Of a stretch of DNA of 64,000 nt, positions 23,150 to 34,390 are shown piece after piece. The notes beneath the pieces are model-generated. The model was given only the letters and a program-made list of their open reading frames with translations, did not search any database and was not told the origin of the DNA. Positions within the stretch are counted from its first letter, which is position 1, and each line of letters begins with the position of its first letter. A program made the translations under genes and the position numbers. Location: NCBI GenBank assembly GCA_029378245.1, contig JARKIF010000003.1, positions 2,232,001 through 2,296,000 of the forward strand. The letters run 5' to 3'. The DNA comes from Roridomyces roridus. Lineage: Eukaryota > Basidiomycota > Agaricomycetes > Agaricales > Mycenaceae.

Positions 23150-24965
23150 TCAAGCCTCCTCTCCTCTTTGACGTCGTTGCTACGTCCACCATTCTGAAGC
23201 TTCAAGTGACTGAAACAGACAGCTTTAGAAGCAGTCTGAAGCGCCTCCAAGGCACGCAGGAATTTGGTAAGCAAGGTACGAGATGCAGGGCAGCATGGCG
23301 GGCAAGCTTTAATTAAGGCCAAGGACTTGACAAGGACCGTGAGCGGTTCAAACTTCAGTAAGACACGACCACGTGAGTATGACTTTCTATTGCTACATGT
23401 AAAGCGTCCCGGCTTCTATCTACTCGGCCGTATATCGTATGTCCTTGCGCTAGCCAGCTGATACAATCTAGTCATTACAGTACGAGAAGGAGCGACACGG
23501 CGCCCCCAAGCGCAAGCATCGACGTGACTGTCCACCTCGACGCGGGCATCGCACTGTTTATAGCGGTGGTATTCGTCCCAGTAACACTGTAGACGCGCAC
23601 AGAAGCAACGTCAAAGTACGCGTTGTTGTATACTGAGCCGTTGCCGACGACGTAGTCGTTGTAGCAGGTCCCCGAGCAGGTCTGTGCGAAAACCGAGGTT
23701 TCGCCGGCCGCGTCTGTTGGGTGTAAATAGGGGAGGAGGAAGGCGAAAAAGAGACACACCACCACAGAGCGTAATATCGAATATGAGGTTCTGCGCCTTG
23801 AAGAAAGTGTCAATGTCGCAGCCCCCGGTCGGCCAGTTGGCTGTGGGCGTTCCGAGCGCGTCGGTGGTGAAGGAGGAGGCGTTGCCAGAAAGGGAACTGG
23901 GGATGCTGCTGCGGTTGAAGAACCAGACACTGGATGGGGGATATAACACTGACGTTGGCGCGGAATGGACAACTCACGAGATTCCCGCTTCAGCAAACTC
24001 GGTCACGAATACCCCTCCGCCAGCTTGAGCAAATCGTTCACCGTAGCTGGACGGGTTGGGATCCATCACTCCGCACCCAGCGTTAGAGTTGTCGGCGTAG
24101 GAACAGTCGGTGGAGTTGATGACGTTGGAGGTTTGGGCCGGAGAAACTTGGTTGCAGCCCGGGTCGGTGTGGAGCGTCATTTGGTTGTTGAGCTCCATGT
24201 TCCAATGCTCGAAGGTGTCAATTTCTCTGCAGGTACGGTGAATGCGTGAAGAGAGAGGGATGGAAAATGGCGCACCCTCCTGTCGGCCAATCCGGGGCTT
24301 GGGACCAGAATGCCGGCCATACAGAGCACTGTGCGTCAGGTCAGCGGATGGCTAGATGGCGAATGGAAGACGTACGCCGAAAGGTACGTGGTACATGTCG
24401 CTGTAGCATTTCAGACGCTAGAAAAGAAAAAGGCAGAGGATGTAACGCACGCGATCCAGACACTCCCAACCTCAAACTCATCCTTGGACGAGATCCGTAC
24501 AGTATTCCGCTTCTGATTGAGTGGGACGGTGGAGGTATTATCTACTTGATAATAGCACGGTTCGTCGTCGGGTCCACGTAGGCCAACTGGGAGGATTTGG
24601 CCACGCTCGAGGTAACGAAGATGGCGTCCCCGTTGGTGAGGTTGTCGTCTTTGTGGAGATTAGAGTGGATAGCGTCGGTGGAGATTTTACGTACAGGAAC
24701 CATAGAAATCCCAGTCGTTGAAAAACGTTGAGCCAGCGTACTCCTTTGACCATGTCGTATGTCGTGGCGCACAGTGTGCTTGACACCAGCGTCGAAAAAA
24801 GTGCGATGGAGGAGATGGAGGGCATCCTTGAGTTGTGAAATGTGCGATCGGTCGGCGACTGCGGTTTTCGAGGCTATTTGAATAAGCCGAGTTTCAAAGG
24901 AATCGTCCAGCCACCAGGGACGGACAAAGAGGTGAATGAGGGAAGGAGGAAAGGGAGAAACAACA
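23150..24965. repeat. Copy A of a ~1.8-kb inverted duplication carrying a GH16 gene
   Basis: This segment matches the reverse complement of about 41955-43843. Similarity starts near CAAGCCTCCTCTCCTCTTTG on the left, runs through the GH16 gene and its 5' flank, and stops in the pyrimidine/purine-rich stretch near 24965. Identity is very high in the coding part and lower in the flanks, which differ by small indels. The two copies lie about 17 kb apart, head to head. Confidence 0.88.
23475..24825 (-). CDS. GH16 beta-glucanase, copy A, with a one-base frameshift
   Basis: Glycoside hydrolase family 16 (laminarinase/licheninase-like), hydrolysing or remodelling beta-1,3(1,4)-glucans. The start at 24825 gives the signal peptide MPSISSIALFSTLVSSTLCA. 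An extra base at 24743-24744 changes VKEYAGSTFFNDWDFYG into an unrelated frame; copy B lacks this base and reads correctly. After that site the exons are intact: WPAFWSQAPDWPTGG joined to EIDTFEHWN (catalytic E.D..E), then MELNNQMTLHTD and the Cys-rich second half. The C-terminus ends in a hydrophobic tail (TSMLALGGAVSLLLVL), suggesting a GPI anchor and wall location. About six short introns. Whether this copy is truly inactive or the base is an error cannot be told here. Confidence 0.85.
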
Positions 24966-26439
24966 TGCAGCCCAGTCGGCGGTGGTTCATTGAGAGCCAG
25001 TTTGATCTCCCATCACTAACCGCTCATCCCAGCACTCACCCCGAGGCAGAATGAACCACCCGAACACGCGTCTTGTCGCGTCCAACGCGTCTAGGACCCT
25101 TCTCTGCCAACACGCGCCAATGAATCGAGCTCTCCATAAAAAGCCTGGAAGCGTGTCAATCGTTCTCCTCTAAGCATCATCTACTCCTGGGCCCCCCGCG
25201 CCATTTGTCCCTCGTTTTCTCGCCATGTGAGTATCATCTAGTATCCTCCCGCTCTTGCTAACTCTCTCGCCCAGTGTTGTCGTCGCACAATGGCTTGACT
25301 TGATCGCTCCTCCTCGCCTCGCCTTGCGAGTCTCGCTCAAGTTGCACTTCCCCAAAGCTAACTTGATCATTGGTTCACATTCGCACACCCCGCCCCGCCT
25401 TGCAAGTCCCGCTCATTCTGATGTCTCGCCAAAGCTAACCCATTCCTTCAGTGTCACCGTCGCCCCCTTCACTAGATGTGTGCATCGGCTCCTTTTCCTC
25501 TACCTCGCCTTGTAAGTATCGCTCAGTTGTATGATTGGTATGTTCTCTCGCTGTTGCTGCTCATCTGTGTCTCACCCCACTTGCAGTCATCCGCGTCGCC
25601 CTCTGCTCGACTCGCTGCAGTTCCCCCTCATGCAAACCAACACCGACACCTCCATATATTCATTCTCCACCTCTCTGGCGCGCTACCTCTCTCCCCCCCC
25701 CCGGCTCGCCAATGCAGATTGGAGTAGCATCAAGACGTCGGTAACGCTGCGTGCGAGATGGATGGGCTCAGCGTCGACGGAAAGACTCGGCAACTTGACC
25801 GCTGTCGCCCTGGCGTCCTCGCTGCGTCCTTGCCTCGTTGACTTCACCTTGTTCAGCGCCAACTCGATCTCCAGCCTCCCTCCGCCCACCTGAGGTACGA
25901 GATTCAATCCGCCAAGAACACGGTATCGCTGCGTGCGAGATGGATGGGCTCGGAAAGACTTGGTCATTTGAACACTGTCTTCACTGCGTCTTTGCCTCGC
26001 TGACACCATACCAACTCGTCAACAAGTTCTGCAAGACGCCGGCCACGGGGACGGACGCTCCACTACTCGCGGAGTGTTTTTGTTGGGCAGGGTTGGTTAG
26101 GGTGCCTGTTGTCCTCGTCCGTCGCCGTCCACCGAGACTCAGCCATCTCGAATCTAGGCATCCCTTGAAACAAAACCGACAAGGCACCCGAGCGATGGCT
26201 TCAATCCGCGATACCTCTCTCGATGCCACCAGGTCCTGGATATGGTAGTAGAATACGTCTTTTGAATGAAAGCTTTCAAGTTGTGGTGTACTTGAAATTT
26301 GAATTCTAAGCCTCAGACAATCAAACCCGATTCTGAGGTAGAACGCGGCTCTGCATAAAGTTTGGGATCCCATTTGAGCAAAACGACCTCTGCCTGGAAT
26401 CAAAGACCGGATTCGTACCTGCCGTCCGGAGCAACGGCT
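24966..26439. other. Non-coding, duplicated low-information sequence
   Basis: No gene could be supported here. The stretch is CT-rich (25170-25700) and contains a repeated motif close to CTCGCCTTGCAAGTCTCGCT at about 25317, 25400 and 25503. It also contains an imperfect direct repeat of about 100-120 bp, described separately. It resembles scrambled 5' flanks and intron-like spacers, not a decayed known gene. Confidence 0.5.
25735..26005 (+). repeat. Imperfect direct repeat, two units
   Basis: Unit 1 (about 25735-25852) and unit 2 (about 25915-26005) share GCTGCGTGCGAGATGGATGG and then a diverged continuation (AAAGACT.GG.A.TTGA.C) and a TTGCCTCG.TGAC end. Unit 2 is shorter. Neither unit has a coding signature I recognise. 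Confidence 0.7.
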
Positions 26440-26660
26440 TCAAAGATTGTTGAGCGCCAAGATCAGTTCGTCCGAGATGCCGTGCGCGGCTTGGACCCCG
26501 CTGGTATGTACGTGCTCGCGCCAGCGTTCTCCGTAATTCACCACGCACATAAACCTCGCTAGGCTTGCCGTCCTTGAAGATCGTGATCTCCATACAGTAG
26601 TAGTAGTATGATATACTCTTCCGTCGAAAACGCCAGCCCCGCGAGGACTTGGCGAGGACT
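26440..26660 (-). pseudogene. Degenerate internal fragment of glutamate dehydrogenase
   Basis: On the minus strand this matches about 27085-27315 of the intact GDH gene. Recognisable pieces include IFKDGKPSEVY (intact gene: IFKGGKPSEFY) and ISDELILALNNL (intact: ISDELSSTLNNL), in different frames, with a small triplet expansion (TAG repeats near 26597-26608) in between. The sequence is interrupted and internally deleted, so it cannot encode a working protein. It lies immediately downstream of the intact gene's 3' end in the same orientation. Confidence 0.85.
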
Positions 26661-26684
26661 TCAAGCGACGAACTCGTGACACAG

Positions 26685-26740
26685 GCAATGCTGCCTTCTG
26701 TTCACTGTAGCTTGCCAAAATCCTGTACAATTGCCTATTA
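26685..26740 (+). pseudogene. Remnant of the polygalacturonase 3' end
   Basis: GGCAATGCTGCCT...CTGT...CTTG...AAATCCTGTACAAT matches the terminal codons and immediate downstream bases of the GH28 gene (about 22962-23016), with the middle deleted. It marks a second copy of the junction between the GH28 and GDH 3' ends. Confidence 0.65.
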
Positions 26741-26781
26741 TTTACACGTTGTATGCGATGCTTTTACTTCTTCTCTACCCA

Positions 26782-29700
26782 TTATTTTCTAGCCAAGTCC
26801 CGTGCAAAGTGGAAGAAATCTACACTCGAGCCGTTCACGCCATATTTGTAGATCTAAAAGGGCATTCAGCATTTCTTCCATGATTAGAGGCAATAAACTC
26901 ACGAAATGCGACGCGACCCAGCTCGAGAACAGCGCGCGCTGGTACGGCTCCGGCAGGCGCTTCAGCAACGTCTGCAGCCCAATTTTGTTGACGAGCGTCG
27001 CTGGGATCGCACGACCGATCACTCCTTCCCGACTCGGCACATCCTCAAACAGATCCGAGCTCTCAAGTTCTGCCTGCAGGTTGTTGAGCGTCGAGCTCAG
27101 TTCGTCCGAGATGGCCGTGCGCGACTTGGCCCCGGCGCAACGACCGTGCTCGCGCCAGATGCATTGGAATTCCATGGCGGCGTTCTCCGTGATTTTGGCC
27201 TGCACATCACGGACATAGCTCTGGTAAAACTCGCTGGGCTTGCCGCCCTTGAAGATCATCAGGTCCATATACTCTTCCGTCGAAAGCGCCAGGCCCGCGA
27301 GGACCTCGAGCGAAGAACTCGTGACACCACCCTTGTTGGTGCTAGAGTCCTTGAAGAGAATGATCTTGCGCTTCTCGAGATACAGCCGCGCCTGCTGGGT
27401 GATGAACAGGTTTGCGCCCTCGACAATGTACTTGAAGTGAGGTTTGCCCTCCGAGTCAACGAGCGCAGCCATATTCGAAATGTTGATCGCCTCCGGGCGT
27501 CCACCACAGGGAACAAACAGATCGGCCTTGAACCGCAGATGGGCGCCATTGCGGAAGTCCGTGCCGTCCAGAACCACCTCGCCCGAGGGTAACTTGACGT
27601 CGTGTTCCTCGACCTTGACGAGATAGCCATCTTTGCTGAGCTTGGACTTGTCAAAGTTGGCGACAGGCACACGCAGCTTCGCCAGACGAATCAGCTCAGC
27701 GCGGTCGAGTCCTACAGGGTCGACGAGAACACCAGAGCCGTCGATGACAACTGTGGTGCGGTCCTGAGAGAGGAGTATCTCATTCGATCCCAAATCGCCG
27801 TCTACAAGCGATCAGTACGATGGCTCCCAGCAAGAAAAGGAAAACGCACCAGGCCCACCCGTCTGCACCTTTGTGATATCCTTCTCGCGGAGCCCAAGCT
27901 GCTTATAGATACCCAGCACGTACTGCCGAATGGACAACGAAGTCATCCCGTACGTGTCGTGCGGCACACCACCAAGCGTCTCAGCACTCTTGCCCGTCGT
28001 GAAAGACTTCCACCACGTCTCTGCTCCACGTTCTCTAGCATGGACTGGACAGTTGTTAGCATGCGGCGGAACTTGAATAGGAAAATAACTGACTGGCAGC
28101 CCAGTCCATCATGTCTGCGGTACCCTCTGTGAAGGTGTCAGTGGAAGTGCTTGAAACTGCCGAGGAAACAACAGACCATCAGGACCAAAGAAGAGCAATT
28201 CAGGCTTGCCATACAGATCCACAAGGCGTTCCTTGATGCCAGGCGACTGCCCGGGGATGAGCAGGTCAACGATACTATCGACATACTTCTCAAAGCAGAG
28301 GCGAGGGCTCGCGCCGAGTCTAAAGGACATCAGATAGAGCAAGATCACAGGAACGACGAGACGTACGAGGGCAAGATCGTCCCTTTGGCTCCACCCTCTG
28401 GGATATCCTTGTTCTTCAGGGATTGCGTCGAAGCAAGCCCATAGTTCTCGTCGAACAACATGCGCTGGTTGATCGAGTAGTTCTCCTTGTTACGGGACAT
28501 GACAATGCGGATACCTCCGCGAGCAACGTCGCGGAAGCGGATGTGGAATCCACGGAACTCATTGCCGATAACGATGAACATCCCAAACGGCTTCTTCGGG
28601 TACTCGACCTCGGGCAAAAAGTCGGGCGCGAGGCGGAAGCTGAGTGCAACCTTGGTGGGCTGGTAAAAGTTGGTCTTGAGGATGTGCCTACTATGCGTTA
28701 GTACGAGGCAAGACCAGAACATGGGATTCGCACTTGTTGAACACCAAGAAACTCTCCAACACCTGCAAATCACCCTTGTTCGGGACAGTTCGCCTCAACT
28801 TGTCGTACAGCTCCTCGTCGCTCAAAGGCTGCGCGGCGGTGAGGCGCTGGTACGAAAGGGTCGGCATGAGCTGTGCCGCATCGTCCTCGGGCGATGCAGG
28901 ATAGTGCGTGAGCGCAAAGTTGACATAGAGCAGGCGGATGAGCTCTGGGTACGCGCTGATGACGCCAGCGATACTCTCACGAGTAAAGGTCTCCTCGCGG
29001 AAGCGGCGCTTGATGTCGTTGAGGACTTCGGCGTGCGCGGGGTCCGACTCGTCAAGCACGTTGCGCAAGGAAAGGTAAGCGGGGCCGAGGCGGTTGCAGA
29101 AATGCTGTGCGAATATCCACCCGGCATCTTGTGAAATATGTTAGCATGATACAAGCGATCGCCTCCCGCTACTGAATGCATATCATCTCAACGCCGAGTA
29201 GATATGCGGGTACTAGACGAAAAAGGAAACGAAGCCGGCGACTTACAGGCATATGTGGCCTCCTGCACGGCGTGGCTGCCCGGAGCCTTGGGCAGGAAGA
29301 AGGGGTTGTCTGGGAGACAGAAGAGTAAACTGGCCTCCTTGAGGACCTGGTGGATCGAGTGCTCAATCGGGGGTGGGGCGGGAGCACCGTTGTTGTTTCC
29401 CAGGGACGCGGGCAACGGGTTGAGGTAAAGACTGATGATGGTGACGCCATTAGAGAACTGCTCCACGTATTTGCGGACCGAGTAGAGCGCGTAAAAGTGG
29501 TAGAGGTTGGAGAGCGCGGAGAAAAAGTGGCGAGTTCCCGACGAGCGGGAGTCGTACGCGATGACGAGGCGGTGCTGACGCGTGCCCTCGACCTGTTGAA
29601 AGCTCAGTTACTTTGCAAGTTTTCTGTAGCACGAGGCGCACCTGATAGTGAGAAATGACAGGCCCATATCTCCTCGCTTTCACAGCGCGCATGGCAGTTT

Positions 29701-30343
29701 GGTAAAGGGCCAAAGTGTTCTCTGACGCCTTCTCGAGAAAGACGGGGTCCGAATAGGCGCGAATGTCGTCGGTGTCCTCCTTGGGAAGAGGGGGGAAGTT
29801 GCATCGGGATACAAAGTAGCACCGCAGCTGCTGGGAAGCAGTAGCGCTCACTGCGCCTTGGCTACGGAAGGTCTCGAGACGGTACGGGATATCCGTGTCC
29901 AGGAAGAGATCGTCGATGCGGACCTCGCAGGCAGCACCGGGGCCCTCGGTGGAGGTGACTCCAGGGGGACTGGTGTGGATGAAGGTCGCGCCAGAGCCAT
30001 TGTCGTTGATCTTCTCGAGGTCGATGACGATGTTCTCCTCGTGTTTCGTGTATGCCTGGATCTTGGCCGCGTAAAGGGCAATGATGTGGTCGCTGATAAT
30101 GGCGGCGTTCTCATTGGCGAAATACGTGTCATCGATGCCGAGGTTGGTGTAGAACCAGTCGACCTCGCCGTGGACGAGTGGGGCGGGGATGAAACCCTTG
30201 TTGGATACCTCCTGCTCGACGAGGGCACGCTGGGCGTCCTTGCCAGCAAAGACGGGGGTCTTGTAGCCGGGGAGGTCCTTGATGAGGTTGTCTGTACTGG
30301 TGCTCGAGAGGGGCGGGCGCCCGGGGACTTGGAGGGAGGACAT
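26782..30343 (-). CDS. GDH2: NAD-specific glutamate dehydrogenase, large type
   Basis: Mitochondrial/cytosolic NAD-dependent enzyme oxidising glutamate to 2-oxoglutarate and ammonium, of the ~115-kDa class. Start MSSLQVPGRPPL at 30343; about a dozen short introns. The long N-terminal regulatory part (DDTYFANENAAIISDHIIALYAA) is followed by the substrate-binding core (RFRDVARGGIRIVMSRN, GGAKGTIL) and the Rossmann part (VQTGGPDGDLGSNEILLS, VPCGGRPEAINISN, EGANLFITQQARL). The last intron joins WVASHF to IYKYGVNGSSVDFF and ends ARDLARK before the TAA at 26782-26784; the unspliced frame instead runs 3 bp differently and gives an unnatural tail. All joins I checked keep frame, so unlike several neighbours this gene appears intact. 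Confidence 0.95.
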
Positions 30344-31036
30344 TGTAGATGGTGAGGCACAAGACGCGGTGCTTGCCTTTATATCATCACGCGTTTTGCC
30401 TCCTTCGCCAACACGGATCTCGAGCTTTCTCTCTCAATGTCATGAGGCAGTACTTGAAACACCGCACGGAACTACATCTCCGACATTGGGTCGTAATTCG
30501 CGTCGTCGGGCGCGTAATTTTACCGCCATTTCTCTTGGAGATATCACCCGACTGACCCTGGTCTGGTCTCTTGACGCTGCTCTCCGAACCCCCTTTGCGA
30601 ACGGGCAGAGCACGCTCAAAAGCCTACCCATTAGCCGCGGGGAAGGGCCTACGCTTCGGTCTTCAGGGTTGGTTTCATATAGCCACGCTTCCCATCGCAC
30701 GACTCGATGTCGCAACCTGAGCCGTCCATGGTAAATATAACTTGTACGGGGCCGTTGTCTGCCGTTGTCCCGCGCACCGGACCCACTTTCACGCGTCGGG
30801 CACTGGCCGGACACAATTTTACCTAACACTTTCGGCTCAAGCTCCGATAGTACAGTCCGCGCGCCTCCGTTCTTTTTTCGCTCTCAAATGTTGTGCATCC
30901 GCGGACCTTTGTTTCTGAACATGCCGGCTTCACGAGAACGTGTATTGCTCAAGTATTGCTGAACTTTCTCATGCTTTACGTGATTCTTCTGTGGGTACAT
31001 GTTTGACAAACGTTCTTTTCATCTTGTCGTCTTGTA
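30344..31036. promoter_or_regulatory. Divergent promoter region, GDH2 / PHD gene
   Basis: A 693-bp gap between divergent genes. The first 30 bases upstream of the GDH2 ATG are followed by a TTATATC-like sequence on the minus side (about 30380). No gene or clear operator seen. Confidence 0.35.
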
Positions 31037-32791
31037 ATGAACTTGAACGCGCTGGAACTCGAAGGAATTAGGGCATGGCTCGAGGATAACAAGAAAAATC
31101 GGCTCCCTCTCGGCCCTGCCGTCATCGAGGGGAACAAAATCTCGACGGTGATTCAAGTCACCAAGAAGGTAACACCGCCGTAAATGCACGCACATCTCTG
31201 AGTCTCTCCAGCGTTCTTACCACCTTCACTGGTGCACTGTTGATGGATCCAAGCCCATCCATGCCCGGTGTGAAATCTTCTGCCCAGATTTCCCAAGCCC
31301 AAACTCGCCCCAAAAGAAGACCAGATCCAAAAAATCAAGTACCATACGCATCGCGAACCACCACATGTCGGGAGCGGACCCTCAAACTCAATCCCGTTCC
31401 ACGAAAAATCGGCTCGAGGACCCGCTCCAACGTGACGCGTGGCTCGAAGCCAAAGGTGACTCGCCCGGGGGAGCCGAAAACTTCATCGCTCTCGAGATCC
31501 GTCTTCTAAGAGAAGCCCCAAGTGAAGAAAAGCGATACCCGGACAAGAAGAATCCTGGCTTTATGGTATACGAGGTGGAGATGGATTATTTGCCTGAGAA
31601 TGACCCAGATACGGGAAAGCCGCCGTCCGTGATCTTTCATTTCGACTTCCGAAACGACGCGCCGAGAAAGACGAGGACGAGATCCAGCAACGCTAGGGTA
31701 TACCTTGCCGCTACCGCCGCCTCGAATCTCCTGGCCAACGACAATGCCGGGTCTGCAACGCAGATGACTCGGGTCCCCTCGTTACTTGCCATGACTGTGG
31801 ACGCAGCGGTCTGTTATTTTTTCCCCAGTTCACCTTATACTGATCCGACCGAAAGATCACGTCTCATGTTTGCAGTTGTCTGAATCCACCGGTCAAGTTA
31901 TCCAAACTTACGACTGGACTTGTACCGAGTGCAAAAAGTGCGAAATATGTTTTGGCAAAGGGGACGAGGACGTGAGTTGTTCTTTGATTTAATGCCTTGT
32001 TCCAACTTTATCTCCAGAATGCCCTCTTGCTTTGTGATAATTGCAATCGAGGATGGCACAAGAATTGCTTGGCTCCACCGGTTGAGAAATCAGAGAGCTG
32101 GCAATGCCTTCTTTGCCTCGACGTTCTTAAAATCGAAAATGAAACACCCGTCACCTCTCCTTCCACCTCCACCGCTCCCACAGCCTCAGGCTCAGCTCCT
32201 CGCGGGCATAAAAGAAAACGCGTCAACTCGGATGGCAACGCAGAATCAAACCCAGATGTTCATCTCGACAGCCTGAGCGACAGCGAGGTCGGCCCTTGAA
32301 CTCATAGTATCAATGAAGCTGACAGTCATGAAGGTTCAAATTGTCGACCCATCCTTGAGAGACCAGGTTACATCTCTCATGAAACAAAACGTACCCGTTT
32401 TCACCTCTAAATTCGTTTTCAACTTGACGTCTATTAGGAAACAGCACGCAAAGCTCTCAAGAAACTCCGAGAGGCAAGTCTGCACATCGATTGAGCGGCC
32501 ACTTCGACACTAATGAATGTCCCCAGGAAAGAGAGGCCAAGAACGAGGAGTATCTGCAAATCATCAGCAAACTCAAGGCACAAAACGAGGTTTGTCTCAG
32601 GTCCCGGTCTTTCAATCGACGACCAACCCATTTCTAGACCCTCACGAAGAAATTATCCAAGGAAAGAAGTGAGATGAAGGGTATAACCGTACGTTCATCA
32701 TGCCATTCTATCCAAGTTCTCAGTCGTGATACTCAAGGCTGAACTCGAGAAAGCACGGGCACTGGCAGCATTGCATGCAGAGGATGACTAG
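31037..32791 (+). CDS. Double-PHD-finger protein, tandem paralogue 1
   Basis: Probable nuclear chromatin reader. Start MNLNALELEGIRAWLEDNK at 31037. The N-terminal ~170 residues match nothing I know. Then two PHD-like zinc fingers: CRVCNADDSGPLVTCHDCGRS spliced (intron with AAG acceptor, about 31810-31853) to DHVSCLQLSE, then DWTCTECKKCEIC, LLLCDNCNRGWHKNCL and WQCLLC. The run C-x2-C-x2-C with RGWH is typical of double PHD fingers that bind acylated histone H3. A Ser/Thr-rich linker with a basic patch (GHKRKRVNSDG) could be a nuclear signal. Small C-terminal exons encode an acidic/basic coiled coil (ETARKALKKLRE, EREAKNEEYLQIISKLKAQ), ending at TAG 32789-32791. Exon borders near 31690 are uncertain. 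Confidence 0.75.
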
Positions 32792-32860
32792 TTGTACATG
32801 CATAATTGATTTCCAACTTTGTGGCGCTTCCATTTGCTCTTGTTTATGCTCTTCTCTGCA

Positions 32861-34181
32861 ATGCCTTCCACTCGGAGTCAGAACTATAACAAAAACATAT
32901 CGGAATCCCCATTATCCACTCTCCCGGATTCAAGCTCTCCGCCGCCTCGCCAGAAGCGCAAGGCTGGTAAAGCGCCTGCAGGAGGGAAGATCGTCGCCGA
33001 TACCGGCCGGGAAACTACATGCCAACATTGCGGAGAAGGTGAATCTGAAAGCAAAGGTGGCCTCGTCGCTTGCTCCAAGTGCCGGAGCAGCAGTACGTTA
33101 TATCGTATGCAATCCGGGCAATATCGACTACCACTCAGGTCATGCTCCATGCGTGGAATTGTCTGAAGTCGCTGGCGGGGTCATACGGAACTACGACTGG
33201 GTCTGTCATGATTGCAAGTGGTGTGAAGTATGCAAAAAAGACGGGAACGCCGTGAGTCGTCGAATGCTTCGGAGTGTACTCGATCTTATTGCAGCGGCAG
33301 GACCGTTTGTTGTTTTGCGATCATTGCGATCGAGGTAATACTCATTTCGCAACGCATATTGTAAATTTCACAGAATGCGAACAGGTTGGCATACATTTTG
33401 TCTGGAGGAGAAATCCGAGTTGGTCCCCCCTAACGACTGGTTTTGTCCTCCATGTCGGGAGGCCAAACTTCAGGGGAGCCTAATCGCAGAGTCCACCTCT
33501 CGTCTACCAGAAACTCCGAAGAGCCGCAAGTCTCAAGGGACGGTATCGCAAGCCTCTCGCTCTGCTACATCGCACGCTACTCAATCAACCTCTCACCGGC
33601 GTAAAAGACAGCGCGTGGACTCAAACACCCAGGGTTCCTCATCCTCTGCAAACAAGACGAACAATGGTGATAGTGACGACGATTCGGTATGCGGCTGCTC
33701 AATTCATCCAGGACCTCAATGTTAATCACTCTCGAGGTTCAAATCATTGACCCAAATTCCGAGGATGAGATTACGTTGCTGTTGAAACAGAGTGTACGAT
33801 TTTTTCATTCAAACTGGCTCGTCATAAGCTCATCTCCCTGGTAGGAAAAGTTGAGTGACGCTCAGGATAAGCTCATGAAGGTTGGTCTGCATAATAATAC
33901 CGCGCCTCTGACCCCATAGCCCCAAAGGAAAAAGAGGCGAAATTGAAGCAGCGTCAAGAGCTCGCCACGGAGCTGAAGACACAAATCGAGGTGCGTCGCT
34001 TACGTTCTTTAAGAGAATGGAGTTGAATTATGCCAGACACGGAAAACACAACTAAAGCAGGGAAAAGTCGCGGTGAAGGCAATTGACGTACGTGTTAATC
34101 CCACTTTCGATTCTCAGTGCTCACACCCTCCAGACCGACATTGAGCGATTGAAAGCAGCGAAGAGGAAGACAATGTTATGA
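32861..34181 (+). CDS. Double-PHD-finger protein, tandem paralogue 2
   Basis: Shorter paralogue of the preceding gene, starting 69 bp after its stop in the same orientation. Start MPSTRSQNYNKNISESPLS at 32861, then a basic Pro/Lys-rich leader instead of the ~170-residue N-terminal region. Fingers: CQHCGEGESESKGGLVACSKC spliced to SHAPCVELSE, then DWVCHDCKWCEVCKK, LLFCDHCDR spliced to GWHTFCLEE, and DWFCPPC. A Ser-rich linker with RRKRQRVDS follows, then the same exon pattern of short coiled-coil pieces (EKEAKLKQRQELATELK, TDIERLKAAKRKTML), ending at TGA 34179-34181. Matching intron positions in both genes support tandem duplication. Histone binding is inferred from the family. Confidence 0.75.
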
Positions 34182-34390
34182 TCTGTAATGTACTAGTGGA
34201 ATTGTGCTTGTATCTTTCAATTCAATGTATGATATCCTCTAGACTGTATATCGACGACATCCCACTCAAAGAGGAGATATTACAGTCTGACTGCGGGACA
34301 TAGGTATCCTCGGAGGTTGCTCGAGGAGTCAGGCAGGCCTGATTACAACCGGATCATCAGAAAGACGGCGTCGGATCAAAGCCTCTTGAC

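Noticed and set aside
22995..23192. Minus-strand frame with KYGVNCSVVDFFHF as a small gene
   Set aside because: It is a fragment of the last exon of GDH2, without upstream exons.
26440..26730. 96-codon minus-strand frame as a separate gene
   Set aside because: It is a frame-scrambled partial copy of GDH2.
31860..31930. One-base deletion in the first PHD gene (CLNPPVKLS to TYDWTC)
   Set aside because: Reading the exon as DHVSCLQLSESTGQVIQTYDW, with an AAG acceptor, keeps frame and matches the paralogue, so no indel is needed.
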